From an uncultured Collinsella sp. (GTDB taxonomy: Bacteria; Actinomycetota; Coriobacteriia; Coriobacteriales; Coriobacteriaceae), in NCBI GenBank assembly GCA_902493895.1, contig CABUQW010000017.1:1-40950 (forward strand): DNA of 40,950 nucleotides, read 5' to 3'. Positions 40,637 through 40,950 of this stretch are shown here, piece after piece. Made by a program: the position numbers and the translations under genes. Under the pieces are notes generated by a model. The model was not told where the DNA came from. It did not search any database and saw nothing but the letters and a program-made list of their open reading frames with translations. Position 1 is the first letter of the stretch. The number at the start of each line of letters is the position of its first letter.

Positions 40637-40950
40637 GTATCTATCTATATATATGAACGCTTGGCGAACAAAACCCGCCTTTTACCGATGGGAAACAAAT
40701 AGCTGATGCCTTTGGGGTAAAGTAGCGCTCCAGAGATGACCGATGTCTCAATACTCATAAAACAGCTGGTCATCGCCAATATCAGAAGCCAATGCTTCAG
40801 TTTTAACCTCAGCGATGCGACTGAGGGACCTATTCATTTGTGAACAAAATATGGAGTGCGCGATTCCCGCCCACGGCGCCCCTCCGGTCTGGCAATATAT
40901 CTCCTTGCCGCGCGGCCCGGTCGGACCGGATCAGCCGCGGGGCGTGCACC
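40637..40950. other. Stretch without a recognised gene at the window end
   Basis: About 310 bases, AT-richer than the rest until 40850. Small hairpins are visible (CCTCAG/CTGAGG at 40807-40826; GATGACC/GGTCATC spaced about 30 apart). A frame opens at the ATG at 40851 (MECAIPAHGAPP...) and runs off the end. It has no ribosome-binding site and no recognised sequence, so it is not called as a gene. Confidence 0.4.

Overview
The window reads as the replication-origin region of an actinobacterium of the class Coriobacteriia, most like Collinsella. The grounds are the gene order dnaA-dnaN-recF-dciA-gyrB-gyrA running leftward and rpmH-rnpA-yidD-yidC-khpB-rsmG-parA-parB running rightward, high-GC coding sequence, an actinobacterial-type pair of WYL regulators, and the character of the proteins. 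The genus is an inference from memory; no search was run.

Layout. 1-411 holds a tRNA-Ile gene, a 138-bp palindromic element and the gyrA terminator. 412-11447 is a leftward block: gyrA, gyrB, dciA, recF, dnaN, dnaA and, first in the dnaA transcription unit, an unfamiliar gene for a GHKL-type ATPase with a glutamine/proline-rich middle and a C-terminal winged helix. DnaA-box-like motifs, all degenerate, cluster on both sides of this dnaA unit (about 8195-8300 and 11475-11575), which suggests a bipartite origin. A strong promoter at 11646-11675 starts the rightward ribosome/membrane/segregation block (11748-16788). It contains three perfect parS sites exactly 39 bp apart between rsmG and parA, and a small single-TM gene overlapping the end of parB.

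16800-24000 has rlmN (leftward), then ddl and an exonuclease-DinG helicase fusion (rightward), meeting a leftward pair of WYL-domain regulators. 24101-27517 encodes a membrane protein whose M28-peptidase-like fold is interrupted by membrane segments and a very long acidic disordered insert and has lost several metal ligands, followed by a small membrane protein. 27584-31015 (leftward) is a thioester-domain/CnaB-repeat surface adhesin with an LPATG anchor.

31313-40950 is mostly housekeeping: tRNA-Gly(CCC), purB, a TSCPD-domain protein, a Tat-type lipoprotein, a two-component system, purC, a membrane protein, an M29 aminopeptidase and tRNA-Lys(TTT). Both of these tRNAs are followed by similar non-coding modules: a terminator, a T-arm-like or inverted T-arm copy, short hairpins, and then direct copies of that tRNA's own 3' end (three copies after tRNA-Gly, one after tRNA-Lys). 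These modules, the GHKL/Q-rich/winged-helix gene in the dnaA unit, and the origin with unusual DnaA boxes and matching changes in the DnaA DNA-binding domain are the best candidates for undescribed biology.
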